Origin: Acinetobacter seifertii
GTDB lineage: Bacteria > Pseudomonadota > Gammaproteobacteria > Pseudomonadales > Moraxellaceae
Assembly: GCF_000368065.1 (NCBI RefSeq)
Contig: NZ_KB851200.1
Coordinates: forward strand, 511,827 to 575,826
Length of the DNA stretch: 64,000 nucleotides
Direction of reading: 5' to 3'
Shown: one piece after another, positions 51,944 through 62,190 of the stretch
How positions within the stretch are numbered: position 1 is the stretch's first letter
Layout: each line of letters opens with the position of its first letter
Position numbers and translations under genes: made by a program
The notes under the pieces: generated by a model
Told to the model about the DNA's origin: nothing
Seen by the model: only the letters and a program-made list of their open reading frames with translations
Database searches by the model: none

Positions 51944-53083
51944 ATGCTGTATATAAGGATGCCTGAAACCAATGGAACATGGCATTGGTCTAACGGAGAG
52001 AACTGGTTGCAGGCTACAAGTCTCGATCAATTAATACAAGACTTGCAAATACACCAAGGAAAAGAAGCTACAGTCTTTTTTCCGAGTCGTCATGCTCAAA
52101 TGCTTCAGCAAACTATGGCAAAGTCCCACTATAAACAGCTTGGGGCTGATGGGGTTAAATATCTACTTGAAGAGTTTGTGACTTTGCCGATTGATCATAT
52201 GAAAGTGGTTCATCATTTTCATGGCGATCAGTTAACTATCTTGGGTGTTGCCCAGGGGATGGTCGAGACATGGCAACATTCTTTAGCATTGTTACCAACT
52301 AAACTTGCGGCCTTACTACCAGATTTTCTGATTTTACCCGAACCACAAGCTCAGCAAGTTATTCTGTGTAATATTGATCATCAGCTTTTGGTACGTGAAA
52401 ATAAGTGGTTGGGCAATTCAGTTGATGATTTGGGGCTTTTTTTAGAATTTCAGGCAACTGAAACGCATTATCAATATAGCGGTTTAACAGTAGAGCAGCT
52501 CGAAAGTTTAGAGGCGGCTTCAAGTGCTGACGAACGTTCTGAGTTTATTTATCAATTCCAGACTTTAGATAAAACTAAACAACATCCTTTTAATGTTTTG
52601 CCAAAGTCAAAAGGCCAAGAGCGTACTTTTTCTAACTATTGGAAAGCTTGTGCGGCTATTGTTTTAGCAATTATTGTGGTGCAATTTAGCTATGATTTAT
52701 TGCGTTGGGTTAAATTGAAAAAAGTGGCGAACCAAACTGCTGATCAAACAATTGAACAATATAAATACTGGTTTGGGCCATCTAGTCGCGTAACCGAACA
52801 AAATATTAAAGGTCAGTTTGAAAGCCATTTAAGAATGAGCCAGCAGGGTGATACTCAAGCACTTTCATTGTTAAGTCGTGTTGGGCCTATTTTAATGCAA
52901 AGACAGATTTTGGCTCAGCAACTTAATTATGATGCTTCAATCCTAACAATGGCATTAAAAGCAAAATCGGCAGATGATTTACAAGCTTTGACACAACAAT
53001 TGAATCAGCAAGGATTTAAGGCTGAGCTAGGTAATGTCCAAGCAAATGGTAGTGGTGCAATTGGGGTGGTGAAAATACAATAA
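51944..53083 (+). CDS. gspL: Type II secretion system protein GspL
   Basis: This bitopic inner-membrane protein has 379 residues. A cytoplasmic actin-like domain occupies about 1-235, one membrane helix about 242-262 (ACAAIVLAIIVVQFSYDLLR), and a periplasmic ferredoxin-like domain follows. GspL recruits the GspE ATPase to the membrane. Identity rests on architecture, length and the following GspM-type gene, which begins at the base where this one stops. The C-terminus LKAKSADDLQALTQQLNQQG is typical of the periplasmic fold. Confidence 0.82.
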   Translation: MLYIRMPETNGTWHWSNGENWLQATSLDQLIQDLQIHQGKEATVFFPSRHAQMLQQTMAKSHYKQLGADGVKYLLEEFVTLPIDHMKVVHHFHGDQLTILGVAQGMVETWQHSLALLPTKLAALLPDFLILPEPQAQQVILCNIDHQLLVRENKWLGNSVDDLGLFLEFQATETHYQYSGLTVEQLESLEAASSADERSEFIYQFQTLDKTKQHPFNVLPKSKGQERTFSNYWKACAAIVLAIIVVQFSYDLLRWVKLKKVANQTADQTIEQYKYWFGPSSRVTEQNIKGQFESHLRMSQQGDTQALSLLSRVGPILMQRQILAQQLNYDASILTMALKAKSADDLQALTQQLNQQGFKAELGNVQANGSGAIGVVKIQ

Positions 53084-53562
53084 TGAAAATGTTAGCTCAA
53101 TTGCAAAATCGTTTTGATCAGTGGATTGAACAAGTTGTTCAATATTTGGATCGTTTAACGGTCCGTGAACGTATTATGGTTATCTTTACTACAATTTTTG
53201 TGGTGGTGGCGATCATTGGCTCTTCGCTTTGGAAAATGCATTCTTTGGCAGAACAACAGCAAAAGCGCTTAAATGATTTAAAAGATCTGATGGTGTGGAT
53301 GCAAAGTAATGCTGTTACTATGAAGCCTGCAAATGAGCTTGAACTTGATAAGTCTGGAAAAATTCAAAGAGTCGCTCAACAGCAAGGTTTAACTGTGACT
53401 TCTCAGCAAAATGGAGAGCAGTTACAAATTGTTGTAACACATCAAAATTATGCAATTTTAGCTAACTTTTTAACACAACTTGCACAGATGGGTCTTAGTA
53501 TTCAGAAGATGGAAATGGTTTCCAGTGAAGGTCAGATTAAATTAACAGCGACAGTTCAATAA
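53083..53562 (+). CDS. gspM: Type II secretion system protein GspM
   Basis: This protein of 159 residues has a short cytoplasmic N-terminus, one membrane helix (about 29-49: ERIMVIFTTIFVVVAIIGSS), and a periplasmic domain that resembles the GspM/PilO ferredoxin fold (VTSQQNGEQLQIVVTHQNYA). GspM partners GspL in the inner-membrane platform. It overlaps the gspL stop by one base. Other platform genes are not in this window. Confidence 0.82.
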   Translation: MKMLAQLQNRFDQWIEQVVQYLDRLTVRERIMVIFTTIFVVVAIIGSSLWKMHSLAEQQQKRLNDLKDLMVWMQSNAVTMKPANELELDKSGKIQRVAQQQGLTVTSQQNGEQLQIVVTHQNYAILANFLTQLAQMGLSIQKMEMVSSEGQIKLTATVQ

Positions 53563-53651
53563 CATATCAAAATATGCTTATGTCAAGCATGGTGTTTTGT
53601 GCTACCTGTGCCTATAATATGCGTACCTAAAATCAGTAGATTGTGATTGGT

Positions 53652-54656
53652 ATGTTATATTCACTTGCTCGCCCGATGTTGTTTAGTTTAGCACCAGAGC
53701 GTGCCCATGAATTAACATTATCCATGCTTGATAAAGCACATAAGCTAGGCATGATGCGTCAGGCTGTACAAGCAAAGCCCACCAAATGTATGGGAATCGA
53801 GTTCCCTAATCCTGTAGGTTTGGCTGCGGGGCTAGATAAAAATGGTGCTCATATTGATGCCTTAGCCGGATTAGGTTTCGGTTTTATTGAAATTGGTACA
53901 ATTACACCTCGCCCACAATCAGGTAATCCAAAACCACGGTTATTCCGTATTCCTGAAGCTAAAGCCATTATTAACCGTATGGGTTTTAATAATGATGGTG
54001 TTGATAAGCTTATTGAAAATGTTAAAGCTTCAAAATTTAGAGGCATTTTAGGAATCAATATTGGTAAAAATGCCGATACGCCTGTTGAAAAGGCGGTTGA
54101 TGATTACTTAATTTGTCTTGAGAAAGTTTATAACTACGCGTCATATATTACAGTTAATATTTCATCTCCAAATACTAAAAACTTGCGTAGTTTACAAAGT
54201 GGTGATGCGTTAACTGAATTGTTGCAAACACTAAAAGCACGTCAACTTGAGTTGGCTGAGCAATATCATCATTATGTTCCTTTGGTTTTAAAAGTCGCTC
54301 CTGACCTTACGGCTGAAGATGTTGAATTTATCTCTGCACAATTACTTGATTTTAAAATTGATGGTCTTATTGTGACTAATACGACTTTATCGAGAGAAGG
54401 GGTTGAAAACCTGCCTTACGGTAATGAGTCAGGTGGCTTGTCAGGCGCTCCTGTATTTGAGAAAAGTACAGAATGTTTGCGTTTATTTGCTCAATCATTA
54501 AAAGGACAAATTCCTTTAATCGGTGTGGGTGGTATTTTGTCTGGTGAGCAGGCTTTAGCGAAACAACAAGCTGGAGCAATACTTGTTCAAATTTATAGTG
54601 GTCTAATCTATACGGGACCAACACTTGTAAAGCAATGTGTTGAAGCTATGACCTAA
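53652..54656 (+). CDS. pyrD: Dihydroorotate dehydrogenase (quinone), class 2
   Basis: This membrane-associated flavoenzyme is 334 residues from the ATG at 53652; a GTG three codons earlier is in frame. The amphipathic N-terminus [20 protein letters not shown] is the class 2 hallmark. FMN and substrate blocks are [63 protein letters not shown] (catalytic serine nearby), TNTTLSREG and [14 protein letters not shown]. It passes electrons to quinone in pyrimidine synthesis. Confidence 0.94.
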   Translation: MLYSLARPMLFSLAPERAHELTLSMLDKAHKLGMMRQAVQAKPTKCMGIEFPNPVGLAAGLDKNGAHIDALAGLGFGFIEIGTITPRPQSGNPKPRLFRIPEAKAIINRMGFNNDGVDKLIENVKASKFRGILGINIGKNADTPVEKAVDDYLICLEKVYNYASYITVNISSPNTKNLRSLQSGDALTELLQTLKARQLELAEQYHHYVPLVLKVAPDLTAEDVEFISAQLLDFKIDGLIVTNTTLSREGVENLPYGNESGGLSGAPVFEKSTECLRLFAQSLKGQIPLIGVGGILSGEQALAKQQAGAILVQIYSGLIYTGPTLVKQCVEAMT

Positions 54657-54662
54657 TTGAAC

Positions 54663-55250
54663 ATGAACACTATTGATATCATCATTCTAATACTTTTGCT
54701 CATTGGGGGGCTAAACGGTTTGCGACAAGGATTTATAAAAGCCTTTGCGAACTTGGTAGGATGGATTTTTGCATTAATTATGGGTGCAAAATATGCTGTT
54801 CTTCTAGCTCCGTCAATGTCGGGTTTAAGTCAGGATCCGGTGGTTCAAAAGATTGCGGCTTTTGCATTTATTGCACTCATTATTATTGTTTTAACTTGGA
54901 TCGTCACTGCAATTTTAAATGGCCTCTTGAAAAGTTTGAAATTGGGGCCATTAAATCGTTTAGCAGGTGGTGCTTTTGGTTCCTTAAAAGGTTTACTAGT
55001 TGTTCTTGTTACCATGCAAGGCGTAGGACCTTGGGTTGAAAGTTCAGCAAACTGGAAACAGTCCATACTTATACAGTTTTTATTGCCTTATGCGCCTTTA
55101 GCAACAGAGTTGTCTAAAGATGCAGCAAGTGAGGCGTATCATCAGATAACATCTGGAGGTAGTGCATCAAGCACTCCTTCAAAAACAATGGACGAATCGG
55201 ATGAATCAGAAACCCGATCCGACCATTCAACAAAGAATCCTTTTTATTAA
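54663..55250 (+). CDS. cvpA: Colicin V production family membrane protein CvpA
   Basis: This protein is 195 residues from the ATG at 54663; a TTG two codons earlier is in frame. Four hydrophobic segments follow the family opening TIDIIILILLLIGGLNGLRQ GFIKA-type start, with LGPLNRLAGGAFGSLKGLLV in the middle. The C-terminal 35 residues are Ser/Thr/Asp-rich and probably disordered. It sits immediately before purF, the conserved cvpA-purF order. Despite the name it is an envelope-homeostasis protein in most bacteria. Confidence 0.9.
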   Translation: MNTIDIIILILLLIGGLNGLRQGFIKAFANLVGWIFALIMGAKYAVLLAPSMSGLSQDPVVQKIAAFAFIALIIIVLTWIVTAILNGLLKSLKLGPLNRLAGGAFGSLKGLLVVLVTMQGVGPWVESSANWKQSILIQFLLPYAPLATELSKDAASEAYHQITSGGSASSTPSKTMDESDESETRSDHSTKNPFY

Positions 55251-55275
55251 TTCCTAGCTTGTCTGCGAGGTTGCT

Positions 55276-56817
55276 ATGTGTGGAGTTGTTGGTATAGCCG
55301 GTAAATCGCCAGTGAACCAAATGTTGTTTGATGCATTAACGATGTTGCAGCATCGTGGGCAAGATGCAGCTGGAATAGTAACCTGCCATGAAGGCCGTCT
55401 TTTCCTTCGTAAGGATAACGGTATGGTGCGTGATGTCTTTCATACTCGTCATATGAGAGCATTACTTGGTAATTATGGTATTGGCCATGTACGCTACCCA
55501 ACTGCTGGCTCTGCTAGCAGTGCTGAAGCTCAACCATTTTATGTGAACTCACCTTATGGGATTACACTTGCACATAATGGTAACTTAACCAATGCAGAAG
55601 AAATTCATGATGACCTGTTTAAAACAGATTTACGTCACATGAATACTGATTCTGACTCAGAAGTTCTTTTAAACGTTTTTGCGCATGAGTTGCAAAAGAA
55701 AGGAACGTTAAACCCTACAGCTGAAGATATTTTTCATACAGTTTCTCGTGTGCATGAGCGCTGTCAAGGTGCTTATGGCGTAGTAGCTATGATCACTGGT
55801 CATGGTTTGGTTGGTTTCCGTGATCCAAATGGTATTCGTCCACTTATTTATGGTTCTCGTGAGACTGAACAAGGTGGGATGGAATATATTATTGCATCAG
55901 AGTCTGTAGCGATTACTGCACTTGGTTTTAAAATCGAGCGTGATATTGCACCAGGTGAAGCAATTTTCATTGATTCAGAAGGTCAATTATTCACTAAACA
56001 ATGTGCAGCAGAACCAAAATACCGCCCATGTATTTTTGAATATGTTTATTTTGCTCGTCCAGATGCAATTATTGATGGTATTTCAGTTTATAAAGCCCGT
56101 TTAAAAATGGGTGAAAAATTGGCGCATAAAATTTTGCGTGACTGGGGGGAAGACCATGATATTGATGTGGTTATCCCAATTCCAGATACCAGCCGTACTT
56201 CTGCACTAGAACTTGCAAATATTCTTGGTGTGAAGTTCCGCGAAGGCTTTATGAAAAACCGTTATATCGGTCGTACCTTCATTATGCCGGGCCAACAACA
56301 GCGTAAAAAATCTGTACGTCAAAAATTAAACCCTGTTGAGTTAGAGTTTAAAGGTAAAAACGTCTTATTGGTGGATGACTCTATTGTACGTGGTACTACG
56401 TGTAATGAGATTATTCAGATGGCGCGTGACTCAGGTGCGAAAAAAGTATACTTTGCTTCAGCAGCACCAAAAGTGATGTATCCAAACGTTTATGGTATCG
56501 ATATGCCTGCTAAGACTGAGCTTATCGCTTCGGAACGCAGTGTAGAAGAAATCCAAGAAATTATTGGTGCTGACCGTTTAGTATTCCAAGATTTGGAAGA
56601 CTTGAAGAACGCCGTACGTACAAGTAAGGTTCCTACATTGACTGAGTTTGATTGCTCTGTTTTTGATGGAATTTATGTAACTGGCGGTATCGATGCAGAC
56701 TATCTGAATAATTTGGAGCAGAAGCGTAATGACTCTGCGAAAAAGAAAAAAGATGGTTATATTGATGTCAATATTGATGCAGCGTCAGTAGATTTGACGG
56801 GTATTAAAGAAGAATAG
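55276..56817 (+). CDS. purF: Amidophosphoribosyltransferase
   Basis: This enzyme of 513 residues starts purine synthesis by making phosphoribosylamine from PRPP and glutamine. The N-terminal nucleophile is Cys2 ([10 protein letters not shown]), followed by class II glutaminase blocks [33 protein letters not shown] and [12 protein letters not shown]. The phosphoribosyl-binding loop is [14 protein letters not shown]. The C-terminal [12 protein letters not shown] tail is typical. The start is preceded by GAGG. Regulation by PurR-like factors is not evident. Confidence 0.95.
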   Translation: MCGVVGIAGKSPVNQMLFDALTMLQHRGQDAAGIVTCHEGRLFLRKDNGMVRDVFHTRHMRALLGNYGIGHVRYPTAGSASSAEAQPFYVNSPYGITLAHNGNLTNAEEIHDDLFKTDLRHMNTDSDSEVLLNVFAHELQKKGTLNPTAEDIFHTVSRVHERCQGAYGVVAMITGHGLVGFRDPNGIRPLIYGSRETEQGGMEYIIASESVAITALGFKIERDIAPGEAIFIDSEGQLFTKQCAAEPKYRPCIFEYVYFARPDAIIDGISVYKARLKMGEKLAHKILRDWGEDHDIDVVIPIPDTSRTSALELANILGVKFREGFMKNRYIGRTFIMPGQQQRKKSVRQKLNPVELEFKGKNVLLVDDSIVRGTTCNEIIQMARDSGAKKVYFASAAPKVMYPNVYGIDMPAKTELIASERSVEEIQEIIGADRLVFQDLEDLKNAVRTSKVPTLTEFDCSVFDGIYVTGGIDADYLNNLEQKRNDSAKKKKDGYIDVNIDAASVDLTGIKEE

Positions 56818-56826
56818 AAATAGCCG

Positions 56827-56853
56827 AAAAAAGCGGGTGTTTCCCGCTTTTTT
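56827..56853 (+). terminator. Terminator after purF
   Basis: AAAAAAGCGGG pairs perfectly with CCCGCTTTTTT around TGTTT. Confidence 0.93.
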
Positions 56854-56880
56854 CTTTTATGATGAAACTTAACAATGTAA

Positions 56881-58785
56881 TTGGGATTATTTACATTGAA
56901 AGAAGTAAGCCACTATTTAATCGAAAATAAGAATATGGCATGGTCCATCACTATGTGTTTGGTCGCTGTGCTTTTAACTATTTTTATTTTAAATCTCATT
57001 TTGGGTTTACTTGTTCATTTCTTTGATTATAGCCAGCCAATTTGGTGGCATACCTTAAGTCCATATTTTGTTGCTCTTTTGCTTTTTATTATGGTTTGGT
57101 CTGTAGTGATCGAGCTTTATATTTTGCGTAAAGGAGGACATTCACTTGCTAAACAGCTTAAAGCGCGTCGTTTGGTAAAAGGTGAGAGTACACCGGAAGA
57201 ACATGCTGCATTAAAAATTACAGAACATTTGGCGCAAACATTTTCTCTGAATATTCCAACACTTTATGTTTTGCCTGACGAAGTAGGAGTGAATGCATTA
57301 ACTGCAGGTTTTCACTCAAACGATATTGTCATTATTTTGACTTGGGGAGCTTTGCAGAATCTAGATGAACTAGAGCTGTATGGTCTATTGGGTCATGAGT
57401 TTAACCAGATTTTATCCGGTGAAGCTGTAGAAAATACTAAATTAAAAATTTTATATAGTGGTTTAACAACCTTTAGTCAATGGGGCAGTAAGCTCGCCAA
57501 GCAGGGTTTCAAACGCTATAGTCCTGGTTATAAGCATAAATTTGAAACAGTCTTTGTAGCTGTTGGTGGTGTAATCTGGCTGGCAGGAAGCTTGGGTGTA
57601 TTAATCACACGTTTTATTAAATATTTAACATTAAGTGGTCGTACGTTCCGCAACGACCAAAAAACCATGCGGTTGCTAAAAAATAGTACGAACACCCAAA
57701 CTTTATTGCGTATTTATGTTCACCATTCAGGTTCGCAAATTCATAGTGCTTACTCTGAATCTATTGCACATATGTGTTTTGCAAACTCACTTAGCCCTCA
57801 AAGTTGGATGAATATTCACCCAAGTATTCGTGAGCGTATTTACGAACTAAATCCAACTCTATTGCAAGATTTACAATTAGAAAATTTAAAGAAACTTCGC
57901 AATAGACCGTTATTTAGTCTTTTTCGTTCATTAGAAGAATCTGAAACAGAAATTTATATTCCGTGGTCATCACCACAGCCTTTGCCTTTGTTGCGCCTTT
58001 CTCCAATTAGTTTTGCATTAAATGATGCGATTAAACCTTTAAGTAATGATATTCGGCGTAATAAAAAACGGCCGGAGCTCATTCAGCGCGCCTTGCAAAC
58101 TGCTACTGGTTCGCGTGAGGTGATGGTTGCAATTTTAATGATTCGTCAATATCGAGAATTTATTCCGCAAGAAGCTCCTGTAAGTCATTCTATTGTTGAT
58201 GCTTTGCTTAATTTAGATGGTCGTATTCATATTCAGATATTTCACGATGCATGTAAAAATATTGGCCATATGCCGGCGAGTATTGCTCGTCAATTTTTGA
58301 CAAAACTGGCACTCATTATTCAGGAAGATGGCGAAATAGGACTGCTTGATGCCTTGTTATTAGAGCGGGTTAAATATGAATTGAACCTGATGCCACTTCA
58401 CTTACCTACGGCATTTGAAGAAGTAAAACCTCAAATAGTTCGTTTAATTGATGCACTACTTCATGTGCAGCAAATTAATAGTCCAAACCAGTTGGAAGTT
58501 CGTGAACGTATTTTACGTTCATTGCTAAACCCAGATGAAATGAATATTTATGATGAAATTTCGGATGAGCCTTTGGATTTGGCTGAAATTTTAAATGACA
58601 TTGCTGGGCTTTTACTTCGTGATCGTTTAAGCATTTTGGCAATTGCTGAAATGTGCTTATGGAGTGACAGAATTATTACTCAAGATGAACTTGATGTACT
58701 TGAGTTGCTTTATTGGCGATTTGGTTTTGAGTCAGATGAAATTGTAGAGCAAATGCAGAAGAAAAATAGCGTTATGATTATTTAA
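56881..58785 (+). CDS. M48-like membrane protein with an altered zinc motif
   Basis: This protein of 634 residues has two N-terminal membrane helices (about 20-45 and 58-80), a peptidase M48-like domain at about 95-290, and a long helical C-terminal region. The zinc motif is LLGHEFNQILSG, in which the second histidine of HExxH is replaced by glutamine. The last 60 residues (LLLRDRLSILAIAEMCLWSD, RIITQDELDVLELLYWRFGF) resemble TerB-like domains. It is thus probably inactive as a protease, perhaps a structural paralogue. The TTG start lacks a clear ribosome site; ATG at 56935 is an alternative. Role unknown. Confidence 0.7.
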   Translation: MGLFTLKEVSHYLIENKNMAWSITMCLVAVLLTIFILNLILGLLVHFFDYSQPIWWHTLSPYFVALLLFIMVWSVVIELYILRKGGHSLAKQLKARRLVKGESTPEEHAALKITEHLAQTFSLNIPTLYVLPDEVGVNALTAGFHSNDIVIILTWGALQNLDELELYGLLGHEFNQILSGEAVENTKLKILYSGLTTFSQWGSKLAKQGFKRYSPGYKHKFETVFVAVGGVIWLAGSLGVLITRFIKYLTLSGRTFRNDQKTMRLLKNSTNTQTLLRIYVHHSGSQIHSAYSESIAHMCFANSLSPQSWMNIHPSIRERIYELNPTLLQDLQLENLKKLRNRPLFSLFRSLEESETEIYIPWSSPQPLPLLRLSPISFALNDAIKPLSNDIRRNKKRPELIQRALQTATGSREVMVAILMIRQYREFIPQEAPVSHSIVDALLNLDGRIHIQIFHDACKNIGHMPASIARQFLTKLALIIQEDGEIGLLDALLLERVKYELNLMPLHLPTAFEEVKPQIVRLIDALLHVQQINSPNQLEVRERILRSLLNPDEMNIYDEISDEPLDLAEILNDIAGLLLRDRLSILAIAEMCLWSDRIITQDELDVLELLYWRFGFESDEIVEQMQKKNSVMII

Positions 58786-58885
58786 GAAACATATGTGGTT
58801 TTGAAAAGAGATCATTTAAAGAAAACGCTGAAAAAAAATCAGAAGCCCGTTAGAATGTGAGTAGATTAGAGATACTGATTTAAAC

Positions 58886-59539
58886 ATGATTGGGCAGCAA
58901 AGAAATATACTGGCAACTTTAGGAATCGATGTGTGGATTCCTAGAACACAAGTGTGCCAAAAAAATAATGCTCATACTTTATGGCGTGATCAGGTTGTTG
59001 AGCCTCATATTCCAATTAATATACCTATTGCTGTAGATATTCCTGCATTTGAACAGGTACCATCTAATCCTGAACTGCTTGAAGTTGCTAAAGTGGTTGA
59101 GGAGCCTTCAATAGCCATTGTGGATGTTCCGCAGCCTGAAGTGGTTGTAGAAAAACCTATCGTTGTTGAGCGAGAGGTAATTGCTCCATTTGAGTTGCAG
59201 GCTTATTGTCTTGAAAAGTGTGTAATCTTTGTTGATGTAACTGCATTAGAGAAAGAGGAAAAGCAACTTTGGGCAAATATACAAAAGGCCAAAGTTGGAC
59301 ATTATGCTGAATTAAGGTGGCCTTTTCCATTAGCAGCTTATCAAGATCAACGCGGTGTCGGTTCATATATTCAAGGTTTTTTAGATGCTGTAGCGGCAGA
59401 AAAAAAGATTTTGTGTTTAGGTAAATGTACCTATATTCAACATGCAAATATTATTCATTTAGCTAGTTTAAAAGAGATGTTAGATAAGCCTCTCCTTAAA
59501 AAAAGGCTGTGGCAACTTATGCAAGATAACAATGAGTAG
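58886..59539 (+). CDS. Possible DNA polymerase III psi subunit (HolD-like)
   Basis: This protein of 217 residues begins MIGQQRNILATLGIDVWIPR, which resembles the clamp-loader-binding start of HolD (short helix followed by LGI-x-x-W-x-x-R). The end KPLLKKRLWQLMQDNNE resembles the HolD terminus. A Pro/Val/Glu-rich linker (about 45-105) makes it longer than the E. coli protein, as in pseudomonad psi subunits. The middle has alpha/beta character (KCVIFVDVTALEKEEKQLWA, GVGSYIQGFLDAVAAEKKIL). The HolD name is inference from pattern only. It precedes a dehydrogenase gene by 11 bp. Confidence 0.5.
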   Translation: MIGQQRNILATLGIDVWIPRTQVCQKNNAHTLWRDQVVEPHIPINIPIAVDIPAFEQVPSNPELLEVAKVVEEPSIAIVDVPQPEVVVEKPIVVEREVIAPFELQAYCLEKCVIFVDVTALEKEEKQLWANIQKAKVGHYAELRWPFPLAAYQDQRGVGSYIQGFLDAVAAEKKILCLGKCTYIQHANIIHLASLKEMLDKPLLKKRLWQLMQDNNE

Positions 59540-59550
59540 TAGGGATATAC

Positions 59551-60516
59551 ATGAAAAAGGTTGTGGTTTTTAGCCAAATTGATGAAGAAATTTTGTCACG
59601 GTTACAGCGGGATTATCATGTTGTCGTATTAAACCCTAAACTGGGTGATATTAATGAACAGATAAGAAGAGAAGTCGTAGATGCTGATGGAATGATTGGC
59701 GCGGGGCGCTTGCTCAATGAAAGTAATCTTGCTCCAGCACAAAAACTAAAAATTATTTCATCTGTGACAGTTGGTTATGATAATTATGATGTTGCTTATT
59801 TGAACCAAAAGAAAATTTGGTTATCAAATACACCGCATGTTTTGACTGAAACTACGGCAGATCTTGCTTTTACACTATTATTAAGTGCAGCTAGAAAAGT
59901 ACCATTTCTAGACCATTGGACTAAACAAGGTGAATGGAAAAGAACAGTTGGGCCACAGCAGTTTGGACTAGATGTTTTTGGGAAGACGCTAGGAATTATT
60001 GGGCTTGGTAATATTGGTGCTGCAATTGCACGTCGTGGTTTTTATGGTTTTAACATGAATATTGTTTACCATAATCGACGAGAAAAGCCTGAATTGGCCG
60101 AGCCATTGAATGCTCAATATTTAAGTTTGGATGAGTTGTTACAACAGTCTGATTTTGTAGTCACAGCAGTTGATTTAAATACAGAATCTAAAGCTTTAAT
60201 GGGTAAAGCTCAATTTGAACTTATGCAAAAGCACGCTATTTTTGTCAATATTGCGCGTGGTTCAGTGGTCGATGAGCAGGCGCTTATTGAAGCTTTGCAG
60301 AATGAACTTATTTTTGCTGCTGGTCTTGATGTATATGAAAAAGAGCCTTTGCAAGATTCGGCACTTTTCAAATTACCAAATGTTGTTACCTTGCCTCATG
60401 TAGGTTCTGCTACAGCTGAAACTCGCAAAAAAATGGCAAATTTAGCTTATAAAAACTTAGTGGAAGCACTGGAAGATAAAACTCCAAGATATTTGGTGAA
60501 CCCTAATTTTGCATAA
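59551..60516 (+). CDS. D-2-hydroxyacid dehydrogenase (GhrB/2-ketogluconate reductase-like)
   Basis: This NAD(P)H enzyme has 321 residues. The nucleotide motif is GLGNIGAAIARRGFYGF, the catalytic arginine is in FVNIARGSVVDEQAL, and the catalytic histidine in VVTLPHVGSATAETR. An N-terminal SSVTVGYDNYDVAYLNQKKI block is typical of the glyoxylate/hydroxypyruvate reductase subgroup. The NRREKPE region after the second Rossmann strand suggests NADPH preference. Substrate is inferred as glyoxylate, hydroxypyruvate or 2-ketogluconate. Confidence 0.88.
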   Translation: MKKVVVFSQIDEEILSRLQRDYHVVVLNPKLGDINEQIRREVVDADGMIGAGRLLNESNLAPAQKLKIISSVTVGYDNYDVAYLNQKKIWLSNTPHVLTETTADLAFTLLLSAARKVPFLDHWTKQGEWKRTVGPQQFGLDVFGKTLGIIGLGNIGAAIARRGFYGFNMNIVYHNRREKPELAEPLNAQYLSLDELLQQSDFVVTAVDLNTESKALMGKAQFELMQKHAIFVNIARGSVVDEQALIEALQNELIFAAGLDVYEKEPLQDSALFKLPNVVTLPHVGSATAETRKKMANLAYKNLVEALEDKTPRYLVNPNFA

Positions 60517-60652
60517 AAATTGAATAACACTTCATTGCAAATATAGTCTATTTTCAATGTTATAGTGAAAGCCTATTGATATGATGCAAGATAATTCAAG
60601 CATTGTATGAATGGGCTTTTTTGTTGGTCTAATTTTTAATAGAGAAGAACTT

Positions 60653-62089
60653 TTGAAATTTTTGCCAGTTATTTTAAGTTTGGCTTTTATAACAAATGCC
60701 TCTTATGCCGATCCTTTTGATTCCAAACCAGCTTCTGGGCAAGTTGAAATTCCGAATATTGGTAGTGGAATAGGATTGCTTGACCAACAGAAAGAAAAAT
60801 TTATTGGTGAAAAAGTTTTTCGTGAAGTTCATAAGCAAATGCCAGTCATACAGGATGTATGGCTGGAAGATCAGTTTTTTCAAGTCTTCTCTAATATTTT
60901 GGGTCAAACCCAGCTTGGGCAACCTATTGGTCTAGTTGTAATTAAAGACCCTCAAATTAACGCATTTGCTGTCCCAGGTGGGCTATTTGCATTAAATACT
61001 GGCCTTATTTCATCTGCTCGCAATATTGATGAGATTGCTGGTGTGATGGCACACGAAATTGCTCACGTTTCTCAAAGGCACTTTAGTCGTTCAGAAGAAG
61101 CCTTTAAAGGGCAAGCACTCTTAAGTTTGGCTGGTTTGCTGGCAGGCGTAGCTTTGGCTGCTCAGGCGGGTGGAGATGCAGGGGCGGCAGTCATGTTAGG
61201 TACGCAAGCTGCACTTTTGGATAAGCAGCTTACCTATAGCCGTAATCAAGAGCGTGAAGCCGATCGCATCGGAATGCAATACATGTATGCCGCGGGTTAT
61301 AACCCGCAAAGTATGGCGGATTATTTTGAAACAATGCATAGGGCAACTAGCCATGTAAGTTTTCTGCCGGATTTTTGGCTTACCCATCCTTTAACGACTG
61401 AGCGTATGAGTGAGGCTCGTCTAAGAGCTAATCAAATGCCTCGTGTTAAAAGTCGAATATATGATGTCGATTTTGAAATTTTAAAATGGTACACCATGGT
61501 GGTTGCTGGAGAAGCTACAGAAAATCAGCTTCAAAGTTTAGCCTCGCAAAAAAATCTGGCAGGGTTATTGGCGTTGTCTGCATTTTATTTAAAACAAGGT
61601 GATTATACGCAAGCTCAAACAACCTTAGATCAAGTAAAATCTAGTGGTAAGCCGCTTGTTTCTTTAATTCAAACAGATATTTATTTGGGGCAAAATAAAC
61701 TTGATCAGGCCTATAATTCTATTGCGCCATTGCAAATGACCATGCCTGAAAATAAAGCATTTAGCTATAAGTTGGCTGAGGTTTTGTTACGTCAGGGGAA
61801 ATATGCGCAAGTACAGACACTTGTTCAGCGTTTTATTAATAAAAATGCCCGAGATATTCAAGGCTGGCAACTATTACAGCAAGCCGCTAATTTAGATAAA
61901 GAGTCGCCTTTAAGGGCGGTGAATGTTTTGCGCTATCGAGCAGAAGCACAATTTTGGTCTGGTAGTGAAGAAAATGCAATTAAATCGATGTTACATGCAC
62001 AGCGACTTGCAAAAGACAATCATGCAATGTCTGCTAAAATAGATAGCCGCTTAAAGCAAATGCAAGATGAACGACGAATGAAAATTTAG
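60653..62089 (+). CDS. Periplasmic M48 metalloprotease with TPR tail (BepA-like)
   Basis: From a TTG at 60653 the protein is 478 residues with a clean signal peptide (KFLPVILSLAFITNASYA, cut before DPFD) and AGAGAAG upstream; an ATG at 60611 gives a less typical N-terminus. The zinc motif is intact (GVMAHEIAHVSQRHFSR) with the third ligand in NQEREADRIGMQYM. Residues from about 300 form tetratricopeptide-like repeats (LLALSAFYLKQGDYTQAQTT). BepA degrades misassembled outer-membrane proteins such as LptD in E. coli. The assignment to BepA is by architecture. Confidence 0.85.
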   Translation: MKFLPVILSLAFITNASYADPFDSKPASGQVEIPNIGSGIGLLDQQKEKFIGEKVFREVHKQMPVIQDVWLEDQFFQVFSNILGQTQLGQPIGLVVIKDPQINAFAVPGGLFALNTGLISSARNIDEIAGVMAHEIAHVSQRHFSRSEEAFKGQALLSLAGLLAGVALAAQAGGDAGAAVMLGTQAALLDKQLTYSRNQEREADRIGMQYMYAAGYNPQSMADYFETMHRATSHVSFLPDFWLTHPLTTERMSEARLRANQMPRVKSRIYDVDFEILKWYTMVVAGEATENQLQSLASQKNLAGLLALSAFYLKQGDYTQAQTTLDQVKSSGKPLVSLIQTDIYLGQNKLDQAYNSIAPLQMTMPENKAFSYKLAEVLLRQGKYAQVQTLVQRFINKNARDIQGWQLLQQAANLDKESPLRAVNVLRYRAEAQFWSGSEENAIKSMLHAQRLAKDNHAMSAKIDSRLKQMQDERRMKI

Positions 62090-62190
62090 GACGTGTAGAG
62101 TAATCTTGTGATTTTCGCAGACACGAATTTACTTAAACTGACAAGTAACTGAAAGCTTGGTCTAAGAATGTATAAGGAAAGAGGAGGGAA

